Below, piece by piece: positions 34,931 through 42,812 of a DNA stretch of 64,000 bases (position 1 is its first letter; each line of letters opens with the position of its first letter). The notes under the pieces were generated by a model. The model made no database searches. It was not told the DNA's origin and was given only the letters and a program-made list of their open reading frames with translations. The stretch comes from Desulfobacterales bacterium (GTDB lineage: Bacteria; Desulfobacterota; Desulfobacteria; Desulfobacterales; JAIPEE01), in NCBI GenBank assembly GCA_021737275.1, contig JAIPEE010000019.1:1-64000 (forward strand). Reading direction: 5' to 3'. The position numbers were made by a program, and so were the translations under genes.

Positions 34931-36060
34931 AATCTCTCCGCAGCCTTTTCAAGGGTGTTATCTTTTTTGGCAAAACAGAATCGGAGCACCTTGTAATCCT
35001 CACTGTTGCTGTAGAAGACAGAAGGCGGTATAGCTGCCACCCCATGCTCTATGGTCAGACGTTTTGCAAATTCCGTATCCGGCTCATCTGAAATATCGGA
35101 ATAATCCAGCATCTGAAAGAATGTGCCATGGGCAGGCAATACCTTGAATCGTGAATCTTCAATCAATGATAAAAATATCTCTCTCTTTTTCTGGTAAAAT
35201 GCGCCCAGCTCCAGATACATCTCCTTTTTTTCCATAAACTCTGCATACGCATACTGAATAGGGCTGTTTGGTGTAAATGTGATATACTGATGTACCCGGT
35301 CAAGCTCCTTTGACAGCGGCGCAGGGGCAAGGCAATAACCTGTTTTCCAGCCGGTTGTATGGTATGTTTTGCCAAAAGAGCTGACAATGAAACTTCTTTC
35401 CACCAGTTCAGGATAGCGTGCTATACTTTCGTGGCGCGTACCGTTAAAAATGATATGCTCATACACTTCATCACTTAAAATCATCACATCCGTATCTTTT
35501 ACAACATCGATGAGTGATGCCATATCCTGCTGCGTTAAAACAGCGCCGGTAGGATTGTGCGGTGAATTGATGATCATAAGCCTTGTTTTGGGCGTGATGG
35601 CACTTTTTACCTCATCCCAGTCAATACGATAATCCGGATGTTTTAGCTGAAGACAGATCTTTTTCCCACCGCAAAGTTTTACCACCGGCATATAAGAATC
35701 AAACGCCGGTTCAAAAATAATAACCTCGTCTCCGGGATTAACAACAGTGGTTATCACTGTATACAATGCCTCTGTTGCTCCGGAAGTTAAAGTGATCTCT
35801 TTATTGGCATCATAGGCATGTCCATACAGCTCTTCAGTTTTCTGGACAATTTTCTCCCGTAAAACCGGTACGCCCTTTAAAGGGGCGTACTGGTTATAGC
35901 CTTCACGCATGTATTTTTCGACCAGGGAGATCAGGTCCGGATGGGGATTAAATTCCGGGAACCCCTGGGAAAGATTTATAGCATCGTGCTCATTGGCAAG
36001 ACCGGTCATCACCGTAAATATAGTGGTACCGACATCCGGAAGTTTGGATTGTATATTCAT
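34918..36060 (-). CDS. PLP-dependent aminotransferase (YbdL/methionine-type, fold I)
   Basis: A 380-residue class I/II aminotransferase. The PLP lysine sits in SSFGKTYHTTGWKTGY, and SGATEALYTVI, NSPHNPTGAVL and ILSDEVYEHI are the usual cofactor contacts. The overall sequence is closest to YbdL/glutamine transaminase K-type enzymes, which turn a 2-oxo acid such as KMTB to methionine using glutamine. The downstream overlapping omega-amidase would then remove the 2-oxoglutaramate product. Preceded by an 18-bp gap to the isomerase gene. Confidence 0.9.
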   Translation of the reverse strand: MNIQSKLPDVGTTIFTVMTGLANEHDAINLSQGFPEFNPHPDLISLVEKYMREGYNQYAPLKGVPVLREKIVQKTEELYGHAYDANKEITLTSGATEALYTVITTVVNPGDEVIIFEPAFDSYMPVVKLCGGKKICLQLKHPDYRIDWDEVKSAITPKTRLMIINSPHNPTGAVLTQQDMASLIDVVKDTDVMILSDEVYEHIIFNGTRHESIARYPELVERSFIVSSFGKTYHTTGWKTGYCLAPAPLSKELDRVHQYITFTPNSPIQYAYAEFMEKKEMYLELGAFYQKKREIFLSLIEDSRFKVLPAHGTFFQMLDYSDISDEPDTEFAKRLTIEHGVAAIPPSVFYSNSEDYKVLRFCFAKKDNTLEKAAERLCRI

Positions 36061-36078
36061 CCCGTAGTAATCCTGACC

Positions 36079-37071
36079 TTAACTGACAATAACCTGAATA
36101 TTGGACTTAGCTTTGAGATCATTTACAAGCTGATCAACCGCGCTATTGACCTTCTGCTGCTTCAGGTACATCCCAATCTGACTTCTGGCCTGCTCAAAAC
36201 CGATAACTGATGCCTCTTTTTTATCGGTCACCTTTATAATATGATATCCAAACCGGGTTTCCACAATATCGCTCACATCACCGGCTTTCATGGAAAATGC
36301 CGTATCTTCAAAAGGTTTAACCATCTGGCCCCTGCCAAAATAGTCCAGATCACCGCCTCTTGAAGCGCTGGGGCACTGTGAGTGGGCTTTGGCCAGTTCA
36401 GAAAACGTTTCACCGCTTTTAAGTTTTTTTTCGATACCCTTGATTTCCGTCAGCGCTTTAGCTTTTGCGTGTTCATCGGCACCCTGATCAACTTTTATGA
36501 GAATATGGCTGGCCCTTACCTGTTCCGGCTGTTTGAAACTGTTCGGATTGCTGTCATAAAAAGTTTTAATCTCTTCTTCCGTCACATCAATTTTTGACGA
36601 TACATGTTCTTCAATATATTTACCAACAACAGCCTGCTCTTTTATCTGTTCTTTCAGGTCCGCTTCTGAAAAACCCATCATCCCCAGCATCTGTTTATAT
36701 GACAACTCATCCGGGAACTGCTCTCTCAGCTGTTTCATCCGGTTTGCGACTACTGCGTCATCAACAACCACTTTTTTATCCATGCACTCCTGGTAAAGCA
36801 CTTTTAAAGTGATCATCTCGTCAATAACCTTTTCCTTTATTTCAGCAAACTGGGCATCGGTAAGCTGGGTGCCCTGGCTTTCATAACGCATCTTTGTGTT
36901 GCGAACTTCACGGTCTACATCTTTTTGTAAAATATTACTTCCATTGACCTTAACAGCCACTTTCTGATCGGTTGCGGCATCTCCTGCCTGCACATTAAGA
37001 GTAAGCGCAAAAAATACACATAAAGAAATAATTAAGAGTATCGATCGTTTAATTTGCAGATTTTTCAGCAT
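36079..37071 (-). CDS. Periplasmic peptidyl-prolyl isomerase (SurA/PrsA-like)
   Basis: A 330-residue exported folding factor. Signal peptide 1-29 (ending LNVQA); an N-terminal SurA-N-like helical chaperone domain (VNGSNILQKDVDREVRN to KYIEEHVSSK); one parvulin domain about 185-280 (VRASHILIKV, GGDLDYFGRGQMVKPFEDTAFSM, TRFGYHIIKVTDKK); and a C-terminal helix. It should help fold outer-membrane or periplasmic proteins. It is 18 bp upstream of the aminotransferase gene; a functional link is not obvious. Confidence 0.88.
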   Translation of the reverse strand: MLKNLQIKRSILLIISLCVFFALTLNVQAGDAATDQKVAVKVNGSNILQKDVDREVRNTKMRYESQGTQLTDAQFAEIKEKVIDEMITLKVLYQECMDKKVVVDDAVVANRMKQLREQFPDELSYKQMLGMMGFSEADLKEQIKEQAVVGKYIEEHVSSKIDVTEEEIKTFYDSNPNSFKQPEQVRASHILIKVDQGADEHAKAKALTEIKGIEKKLKSGETFSELAKAHSQCPSASRGGDLDYFGRGQMVKPFEDTAFSMKAGDVSDIVETRFGYHIIKVTDKKEASVIGFEQARSQIGMYLKQQKVNSAVDQLVNDLKAKSNIQVIVS

Positions 37072-37223
37072 AAATGCTCCTTTGAAAATATAGTAATTAC
37101 ATAAAGTTTACCTAAAGAAGATTGAACTAATAACATTGAATCATCAAATGGATCAACCCTATTTTTCAGGGCCATCTCACCACACATAAAAGCTGAAAAC
37201 TCTTTCATGGAACCATAAAAAAC

Positions 37224-37250
37224 GCCATAAAGATAAGATACGGTTATGGC
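37224..37250 (-). terminator. Probable terminator of the glycosyltransferase gene
   Basis: On the minus strand GCCATAA and TTATGGC form a 7-bp stem with a 13-nt loop, followed by GTTTTTTAT. It lies about 80 bp downstream of the glycosyltransferase stop. Confidence 0.5.
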
Positions 37251-37326
37251 CTGAAAAGATAAAATTATTTATATTATTGTAATCTCATAACGACACTTTA
37301 AAAAATTGATACAAAATATGATAAAA

Positions 37327-38643
37327 TTATTGGCTGTTATCGCCATTATGTCTGTTTGCAATTTCAGGACACCCCATACAGTCCATCAGCAGGTTCTTCA
37401 ATTTCTGCTGAAGCGTCTTATATGAGTAGTATGTTCTGGCAATTTCATAGTTGGTGTCAACCATTTTCCGGCGATAGTCAGCATCGGTTAATACCTTTTT
37501 TGTTTTTTCAATTGATTCATATGTGACATACCCATCAAGCTCTATAACCTTGAAACCTTTGGGTTTGATATCCATGGTATAAATCGCATAGGTATTTACA
37601 ACAATGGGTTTATGAAAATAGATAGCCTCCAGAAATGCGTTGCCGAACCCCTCTACTGTCGAGGGATATGTAACAAGGTCTGCATGCGGATAAACATCTT
37701 GCAATGTATAGATTTTTTGACCATCTTTTGTGACACCTCTCTCCTCACCGATAATATCGGAAACAAAGAGTGTATCAACCTTTAAAAGTTCTGAATAATC
37801 CTTTACCCTGCATTCATAGTCATATCCTTCATCGCCGGACGCATGGGATATAACCAGTTTTGCCTTCATGCCGATTCGATGGACAAGTTCAATGGCATGC
37901 TCAATTCCTTTCCGTTGAACAATCCTGGTCGGCTGTAAAATAAACAGTGTATCATCTTCAATTCCCAATGCGTGGCGAACATCAGAAGTGTAATCATCCG
38001 GTGGCGGCGGTGGATTTTCAAAATCCATTACGTTGGGGATCAGGGTTGGTGAAATTCCGGTTCTGAGACTCAGCTGATTATCTGCCGAGGAGTTTATAAC
38101 AACATGCTGAATAGATGGCAAATGAGGCGGGAATGCCATATTAAGATAGTCCCATACGCCATTTGTTTTGAACCGGTCACGCTCCCAGTAAAAATCGTGG
38201 TGGTGGGCAATGGTATTGATTCCAATTTCTGCTATAAACTCTGTTATTGCAATGCCCAGAGGGATATTAAGCGGTATCGTCAGAGAATTTTGAGGAACAA
38301 GAAGATCGATTTTAAATTTTTCAACAAACTTATATAAATTGTCCTTAATTTCACGCTTTATATCCTGAATTTCAGTCGTAATAAAACGCTTACGATAACG
38401 AACACCAAAACTGTTCAAATATATATCTTTGATGGCAGGATGTTTGAAATGGGCCTTATCTACTAGAAATGACACCTCGGGTGGTGTATCCAGTTCGCCG
38501 GCAAAAAAATAACTGGTAAAACCCAGCTTTTCCAAAACTGTCACCCATTTATCCACTTCAAGAGAAACGCCATCTGTTCCGGCAAGTCGTGTGGATATGA
38601 ATCCGACGTTATGTTCCCTGCCGCAGTAGTCACAAAAAGCCAT
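37327..38643 (-). CDS. GT4-family glycosyltransferase
   Basis: A 438-residue cytoplasmic GT-B glycosyltransferase. N-terminal Rossmann half includes VGFISTRLAGTDGVSLEVDKW; the C-terminal half includes ILQPTRIVQRKGIEHAIEL, ADLVTYPSTVEGFGNAFLEAIYFHKPIV with the EX7E-type pair that binds the nucleotide sugar. The N-terminus resembles mannosylglucosylglycerate-synthase-like enzymes that make osmolytes, a tentative link. Unusual for the family are a CxxC at residues 4-7 (CDYCGREH) and another Cys pair near the end (DCMGC), which might bind a metal. It is a single-gene unit with a terminator. Confidence 0.78.
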   Translation of the reverse strand: MAFCDYCGREHNVGFISTRLAGTDGVSLEVDKWVTVLEKLGFTSYFFAGELDTPPEVSFLVDKAHFKHPAIKDIYLNSFGVRYRKRFITTEIQDIKREIKDNLYKFVEKFKIDLLVPQNSLTIPLNIPLGIAITEFIAEIGINTIAHHHDFYWERDRFKTNGVWDYLNMAFPPHLPSIQHVVINSSADNQLSLRTGISPTLIPNVMDFENPPPPPDDYTSDVRHALGIEDDTLFILQPTRIVQRKGIEHAIELVHRIGMKAKLVISHASGDEGYDYECRVKDYSELLKVDTLFVSDIIGEERGVTKDGQKIYTLQDVYPHADLVTYPSTVEGFGNAFLEAIYFHKPIVVNTYAIYTMDIKPKGFKVIELDGYVTYESIEKTKKVLTDADYRRKMVDTNYEIARTYYSYKTLQQKLKNLLMDCMGCPEIANRHNGDNSQ

Positions 38644-38783
38644 ACGTACTCCTTTAATGATTACATAAATCGCTTTTGATCATAACAATGAACTTACGTT
38701 ATGGGTATTAGAAGCCGCTTTGGTTTCAGCTTTTTTTTGTGCGCTTATACCGACAGCATAAATGAGATACCGTGAAAGTCTCG

Positions 38784-39374
38784 TCAGGATTGCGCACTGA
38801 TCTTTTTCACCTCATGGTGCCTGAAACAGTCTGTAGTATGATCATTTACCATGCCGACAGCCTGCATAAAGGCATAACAAATAGTCGGGCCTGTAAAATT
38901 AAACCCTCTTTTTTTCAGGTCCTTACTCATTGCAATAGAGATATCCGTTTTAGCGGGGATATGTTCAAGCGTTTTCCACTTATTGGTTACTGGTTCTCCA
39001 TCAACAAATTGCCAGATATATTTATCAAAACATCCGAATTCTTGCCGGACTTTCAGAAAAGACCTTGCATTTTGAACCGCAGATTGTATTTTAAGCCGAT
39101 TTCGAATAATGCCTGCATTCTCCATAAGGCGATCAATCTTTTTGTTATTATAATTTGCAATAATCTCTGGATTAAAATTATCAAAAAGGTTTTTATAATT
39201 TCCCCTTTTCCGCAAAATAGTAATCCAGTTTAAACCGGCCTGGGCACCCTCAAGTATGAGAAATTCAAACAACTTTATATCGTCATGAAGCGGAACACCC
39301 CACTCCTGATCATGATAATCAACATAAAGCGGATCCGATCCGGCCCAGATACATCTTTTTTTTTCTTTTGCGAT
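38784..39374 (-). CDS. tag: DNA-3-methyladenine glycosylase I, probable AUC start
   Basis: The ORF track starts at a TTG (39272) and loses the N-terminus. Upstream in frame the sequence continues as KKRCIWAGSDPLYVDYHDQEW, the normal Tag start carrying zinc ligands Cys and His; the partner ligands are in DHTTDCF at the end, and FLILEGAQAGLNW holds the catalytic glutamate. No ATG, GTG or TTG lies in frame before an upstream stop. The best start is ATC (39372-39374), five bases after GAGGTG, giving 196 residues, a normal length. It excises 3-methyladenine from alkylated DNA. Either an AUC start or a recently damaged start codon (ATG to ATC) is possible. Confidence 0.85.
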   Translation of the reverse strand: MAKEKKRCIWAGSDPLYVDYHDQEWGVPLHDDIKLFEFLILEGAQAGLNWITILRKRGNYKNLFDNFNPEIIANYNNKKIDRLMENAGIIRNRLKIQSAVQNARSFLKVRQEFGCFDKYIWQFVDGEPVTNKWKTLEHIPAKTDISIAMSKDLKKRGFNFTGPTICYAFMQAVGMVNDHTTDCFRHHEVKKISAQS

Positions 39375-39766
39375 ACCGGCACCTCACATCAGATTATTAT
39401 GTATACACAACAGAAAGTTACGAATTGGCGTTATTAAATGAAGTTAAGAATTAGGTTACTTATGCTACATGTTATATATAAATTTAGTACTTTCAGTTAA
39501 AAATTGCAAGTGCCTATTTTACGTCGAACATGTTGCCAACCTGTTGAAAACAGAAGATATTGAGGCTCTACAACTCAGCCAAAGCAATTTTTACCGCTTC
39601 ATATCCAATTTGGAAAAATTGTTTTATCAGTTATAAAACCCTATATTTCTTGACAATTCAGGCCTCATTTAATATTTTCAGATTATTCAGTTTCATGGAC
39701 CCCACATCGAGTTCAGACAATAACACTCGATCTATCCGACATTACAAAAAATTAAGGAAGCGCGCT
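39375..39766. promoter_or_regulatory. Intergenic region with the promoter of the cNMP/PilZ gene
   Basis: TTGACA (39650-39655), 17-bp spacer, TATTTT (39673-39678) is a good sigma70-type promoter. The predicted start near 39685 is downstream of the TTG used by the ORF track (39560), which rules that start out. Upstream of this I see no gene. Confidence 0.6.
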
Positions 39767-40465
39767 ATGTATAATGTAGCAACAGAAGAGATATTTAATG
39801 ATGGCCAGCTCATTTTCGGTGAAGGAGATTCCGGAGACTGGATATATGTTATAGAATCCGGATCAGTTGAGCTTTCCAAGGTGGTTGGCGAAAAAAAAAT
39901 CATCATAGAAATTTTGAAAACCGGAGATATTTTTGGTGAATTAAGCTTCATAACAAAATCACCCAGAACAGCCTCAGCCACAGCACTTGGCGAAACCAAA
40001 ATCGGAATCATAGACAGGAAGTATCTTGACAGGGAGTTCAACAAGCTTTCAGGTAGTTTTCAGAAAATTTTAAAAACGCTTTCATACCGATTAAATAAAA
40101 CAACCCAGATCGCCGCCAAAACAAAACTTAGAAGAAAGGCTCCACGGGCCCAAAAGGTCGTCGCACTTTCGTTCAGGTCAACGGAAGGTCTTGTTAAAGC
40201 CTACACAGAAAATATGTGTTCCAATGGCCTTTTTATCAATATGCCTACCCCCATGCCGGAAGGTGAAGAGCTTATGCTGGATCTGCACATGCCTGAATCA
40301 CCCCGAACACTCAAAATCGAATGCCGTGTAGCATGGCGCCGTACCGAAACAGATGATTCGGTCAGATATCCGATAGGCATGGGTGTTGAGTTTACAAAGG
40401 TCTCTGATGAAGACAAAAAACTTCTAAATAAAGAACTTAGCAAGGTGGGGCTCGCAATGGAATAA
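39767..40465 (+). CDS. Cyclic-nucleotide-binding domain plus PilZ-like domain protein
   Basis: Residues about 1-120 are a cNMP-binding domain of the CRP type (FGEGDSGDWIYVIESGSVEL, FGELSFITKSPRTASATAL), and about 130-232 a PilZ-like domain of the form found in many delta-proteobacteria (LSFRSTEGLVKAYTENMCSNGLFI, ending GMGVEF). No HTH follows, so it is a sensor or adaptor, not a transcription factor. AAGGAAGCGCGCT before ATG fixes the start at MYNVATEE (232 residues); the track start at 39560 lies upstream of the promoter. An ATG at 39695 is possible but has no ribosome binding site. The second domain may bind c-di-GMP, although the RxxxR motif is not typical. Confidence 0.78.
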   Translation: MYNVATEEIFNDGQLIFGEGDSGDWIYVIESGSVELSKVVGEKKIIIEILKTGDIFGELSFITKSPRTASATALGETKIGIIDRKYLDREFNKLSGSFQKILKTLSYRLNKTTQIAAKTKLRRKAPRAQKVVALSFRSTEGLVKAYTENMCSNGLFINMPTPMPEGEELMLDLHMPESPRTLKIECRVAWRRTETDDSVRYPIGMGVEFTKVSDEDKKLLNKELSKVGLAME

Positions 40466-40648
40466 AAAAAGGACTGTTTTCAGACCGGATACTACCCCTA
40501 TATATTAAAAGCTAACTCAAAAATGGGGGTTTCGGTTAAAATACAGGTCAGGTAAAAATTTTAAACACAAGAACACATTAAAGATCAACTCTAAATATTT
40601 TGAAAATTAAAAATTGACCGGAAGGCATTTTTTCAGAAACGGCCTGAA

Positions 40649-41143
40649 TTATTTCTTATCGCTTTTTATACCATGACTTTGATACATTTCCATTAATTGA
40701 TTATGCCATTTCATAGTTTGATCCCGCCCCTCTTCAATCAATCTGTTGGCAGCTATAATCTGTGAATCATCCTGATTCTCAATGCCGTTTTTCTTGACCC
40801 TGAACCCATTATACATTGTTTCAACGCCATAAACATATATTGAATGGAGGGCAATGACTTCATCTGTTTCAGGGTCAATTGTTCTCAAAAGATCCAGATA
40901 CAGTTTAAATCTTGGAATTACTTCAAGTTTTAAGGCTTCAAATACGGCTTCGTCTGTAGTGTAGTTTAAACCTGTAACCAAAGCATATTGCTGTAATGCA
41001 TCAGTTTCCAGTTGAGAAAATTTTAATATACCCTGGTTAACATATTCTACCAAATCAGGAGTGACCTCATTTCTTGCACATCCCTCCAAAAAGCCTACAC
41101 ATAATAAAACTATAACCAAAACCTGCTTGATATTTGATTGCAA
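40649..41143 (-). CDS. Predicted lipoprotein of unknown function
   Basis: A 164-residue exported protein. Residues 1-22 form a lipoprotein signal with lipobox LEGC (Cys22), so the chain is anchored in a membrane. The rest is predicted to be largely helical (SQLETDALQQYALV, RFKLYLDLLRTIDPETDEVI, MKWHNQLMEMYQSHG) without cysteines or a recognised domain. It is a single-gene unit between two spacers. No function proposed. Confidence 0.65.
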   Translation of the reverse strand: MQSNIKQVLVIVLLCVGFLEGCARNEVTPDLVEYVNQGILKFSQLETDALQQYALVTGLNYTTDEAVFEALKLEVIPRFKLYLDLLRTIDPETDEVIALHSIYVYGVETMYNGFRVKKNGIENQDDSQIIAANRLIEEGRDQTMKWHNQLMEMYQSHGIKSDKK

Positions 41144-41490
41144 TTTAACTCCCGCATTTAATATTTTTTAAAAATATAATAAACTAACCAATCAAATGGA
41201 ATCAAGCCCTTAATATCTTTTTGATATCTTTTTTATATTTTGTATAAATAGCGAAGAACAATGAGAAAAATGTCGTTTTTGTTAATCCCGAACGACAGGA
41301 TTGTATAAACGTGAATTTTATAACGGTTTCCTTTCTAAATTTTCATCTATTGTATCTTTCAATAATAAAAGATTTCAGCTAAATTGTTATTTTTTATTGA
41401 CTTATAAGCGAAAATACTATTTATTTTTGAAAGTCTTATGCCAAGATCTGCAGTAATCCAAATAACCATATACGAATAAATGAGGACAAG
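41144..41490. other. Intergenic region with a weak promoter candidate
   Basis: 347 bp, very AT-rich, between the divergent lipoprotein and alanine-rich genes. TTGACT (41397-41402) with TTTATT 17 bp on is a candidate promoter for the alanine-rich gene. I see no gene or RNA signature. Confidence 0.35.
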
Positions 41491-41958
41491 ATGAAAAACA
41501 AAAAAATTAGTTACGGTATCAAAAGCTTGGTATTTGCATTGATTATTTCATGCACATTGTTGCCGGTTTTTCCTTCAGTTTCGTTAGCTCTTGAAGGTGC
41601 TGCGCTGGAAGCAGCGCAACAAGCCGCTGCTAATGCCGGTGCCCAAGCTGCTGAAGCTGCTGCTGCAGAAGGTGCAACCGCTATTCAAGTACAAACTGCT
41701 GCTGCTCAGGCTTCTGCTAATTCAATGGCTGCGGCAGGAGGAACTGCTGCCCAGGTTGAAGCGGCTGCTACTGCTGCTGCCAATACCGCTGCGGCTTCAA
41801 CAGGCGCAGTTGCATCTGCTGGTGTTGCCGGCGCCGGTGCTACTACAGGAATAAGCGGTGCCGCTATTGCCGGTATTGTAGCAACTGCAATTGCTGCAGC
41901 TATTGTTATTGCTGTTGCACTTGATGATGATGATGATGCAACAACTGCTCACCATTAA
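41491..41958 (+). CDS. Alanine-rich exported protein with glycine-alanine hydrophobic segment and acidic tail
   Basis: A 155-residue protein of unknown function. A signal peptide (about 1-33, ending SLALEG) leads into an alanine-rich stretch of short near-repeats (AAQAA, AAAAEGATA, AAAQASANS, about residues 36-110) with almost no aromatic or charged residues except Glu. Then a glycine/alanine/valine hydrophobic segment (GISGAAIAGIVATAIAAAIVIAVAL) and a short acidic tail with five aspartates and a final HH. The design suggests a surface or membrane-inserted structural protein. TGAGGACAAG before ATG supports the start. Ala codons are mixed (GCT/GCA/GCC), so this is protein-level repetition, not one simple DNA repeat. 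Confidence 0.7.
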   Translation: MKNKKISYGIKSLVFALIISCTLLPVFPSVSLALEGAALEAAQQAAANAGAQAAEAAAAEGATAIQVQTAAAQASANSMAAAGGTAAQVEAAATAAANTAAASTGAVASAGVAGAGATTGISGAAIAGIVATAIAAAIVIAVALDDDDDATTAHH

Positions 41959-41969
41959 TACCTGATATA

Positions 41970-42026
41970 CCAATCTTAATTTTATCAGCGCAATTCAGCT
42001 TATTTAAGATTGGATTGTGCTGATAA
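41970..42026. repeat. Two interlocked inverted repeats after the alanine-rich gene
   Basis: Repeat A: CCAATCTTAA (41970-41979) with TTAAGATTGG (42004-42013). Repeat B: TTATCAGCGCAAT (41982-41994) with ATTGTGCTGATAA (42014-42026, one G-U). The order is A-B-A'-B', so the two stems exclude each other or form a knot. It lies 12 bp after the stop codon and may terminate or protect the transcript. Confidence 0.6.
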
Positions 42027-42141
42027 TAAAATCCCAAAAAAACTTTCTCTTCTGATCCTTTCAAAAACAGCTCCGGATTCCTTTGTCTTTAACATTTGAC
42101 TTTTTTTTTAGCCTACAGGCATTTTCATAAAATTATTGCCA

Positions 42142-42337
42142 ATGTCGTTATCTTTTTCATTATATGACGGCCTGATCAAAATCACCGTTACATCTGTTGT
42201 CGGAAACCCTGGATCACATACCCGTTTTGATTATACGATGATTGGTGGGTGATGCAGTAAATCCGGCTGCCCGCCTCGAAGGGACCAACAAGCAATTTGA
42301 AACGTGGTACGGCGTCCTGGCAATGACATCAAAATGA
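42142..42337 (+). pseudogene. Relic of a class III adenylate/guanylate cyclase catalytic domain
   Basis: Two frames joined by a one-base insertion (extra G near 42247) together give VVGNPGSHTRFDYTMIG and then GDAVNPAARLEGTNKQF, the heart of a class III nucleotidyl cyclase domain (consensus GN..S..R.DYT.IGDAVN.AARLE). The metal-binding half and all of the N-terminus are missing, and the frame stops at 42335-42337. This is a short decayed fragment, not a functional gene. It explains most of the gene-less stretch between the alanine-rich gene and tatA. Confidence 0.72.
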
Positions 42338-42400
42338 GATACCATGAAGGCTTTTAACAACTACCTAAAATATTTGGAAAAAACACATCTCTGTAAATGA

Positions 42401-42429
42401 TTGACACCGATCATGGCCGGTGCTATATT
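42401..42429 (+). promoter_or_regulatory. Sigma70-type promoter of tatA
   Basis: TTGACA (42401-42406), exactly 17 bp, TATATT (42424-42429). It lies about 90 bp upstream of the tatA start. The spacer contains CACCG...CGGTG, a small inverted repeat that could be an operator. Confidence 0.65.
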
Positions 42430-42518
42430 TTCAATAAATTTGCATCATTAAATTTAACAGGGTGCTGAAAATATAATTCTTTAAAGCCCAGCTCATTAAA
42501 TTGCTGGCAGGAGGAAAC

Positions 42519-42710
42519 ATGTTTGGAATTGGGATGCCGGAACTCATTATCATCCTTGTGATTATCCTGATCATTTTTGGTGCAGGAAAGCTTCCTGAAA
42601 TCGGTGCCGGAATGGGCAAGGCGATCAAAAACTTCAAAAGTGCCACAAATGATGTCGATAAAAAAAAGACTGATAAAAAGATTGAAGAAGATAACAACGA
42701 CAGTACATAA
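42519..42710 (+). CDS. tatA: Twin-arginine translocase subunit TatA/TatE
   Basis: A 63-residue protein with one N-terminal helix ([29 protein letters not shown]), the conserved [10 protein letters not shown] hinge, an amphipathic helix ([12 protein letters not shown]) and a charged tail. It forms the pore of the Tat system, which exports folded proteins. AGGAGGAAAC before the ATG at 42519 shows the true start; the track start six codons upstream is not needed. TatB and TatC are not nearby. Confidence 0.92.
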   Translation: MFGIGMPELIIILVIILIIFGAGKLPEIGAGMGKAIKNFKSATNDVDKKKTDKKIEEDNNDST

Positions 42711-42812
42711 TTGCTGAAAAACTAACGCCCGGCGAGCATTCACCGGGCAAACGCTATCTTACAATACACCTTTTTAATTCAATATTTTAAGCTCATTATT
42801 ATTTTGTAAATA

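Noticed and set aside
41591-41854. 87-residue ORF rich in leucine in another frame of the alanine-rich gene
   Set aside because: GCT/GCA repeats read in another frame give leucine-rich strings automatically; the signal peptide and ribosome binding site belong to the alanine frame.
41590-41950. Tandem repeat array or CRISPR-like region
   Set aside because: Repetition is at the level of alanine codons with mixed third bases; units are not constant in length or sequence, and no spacers are present.
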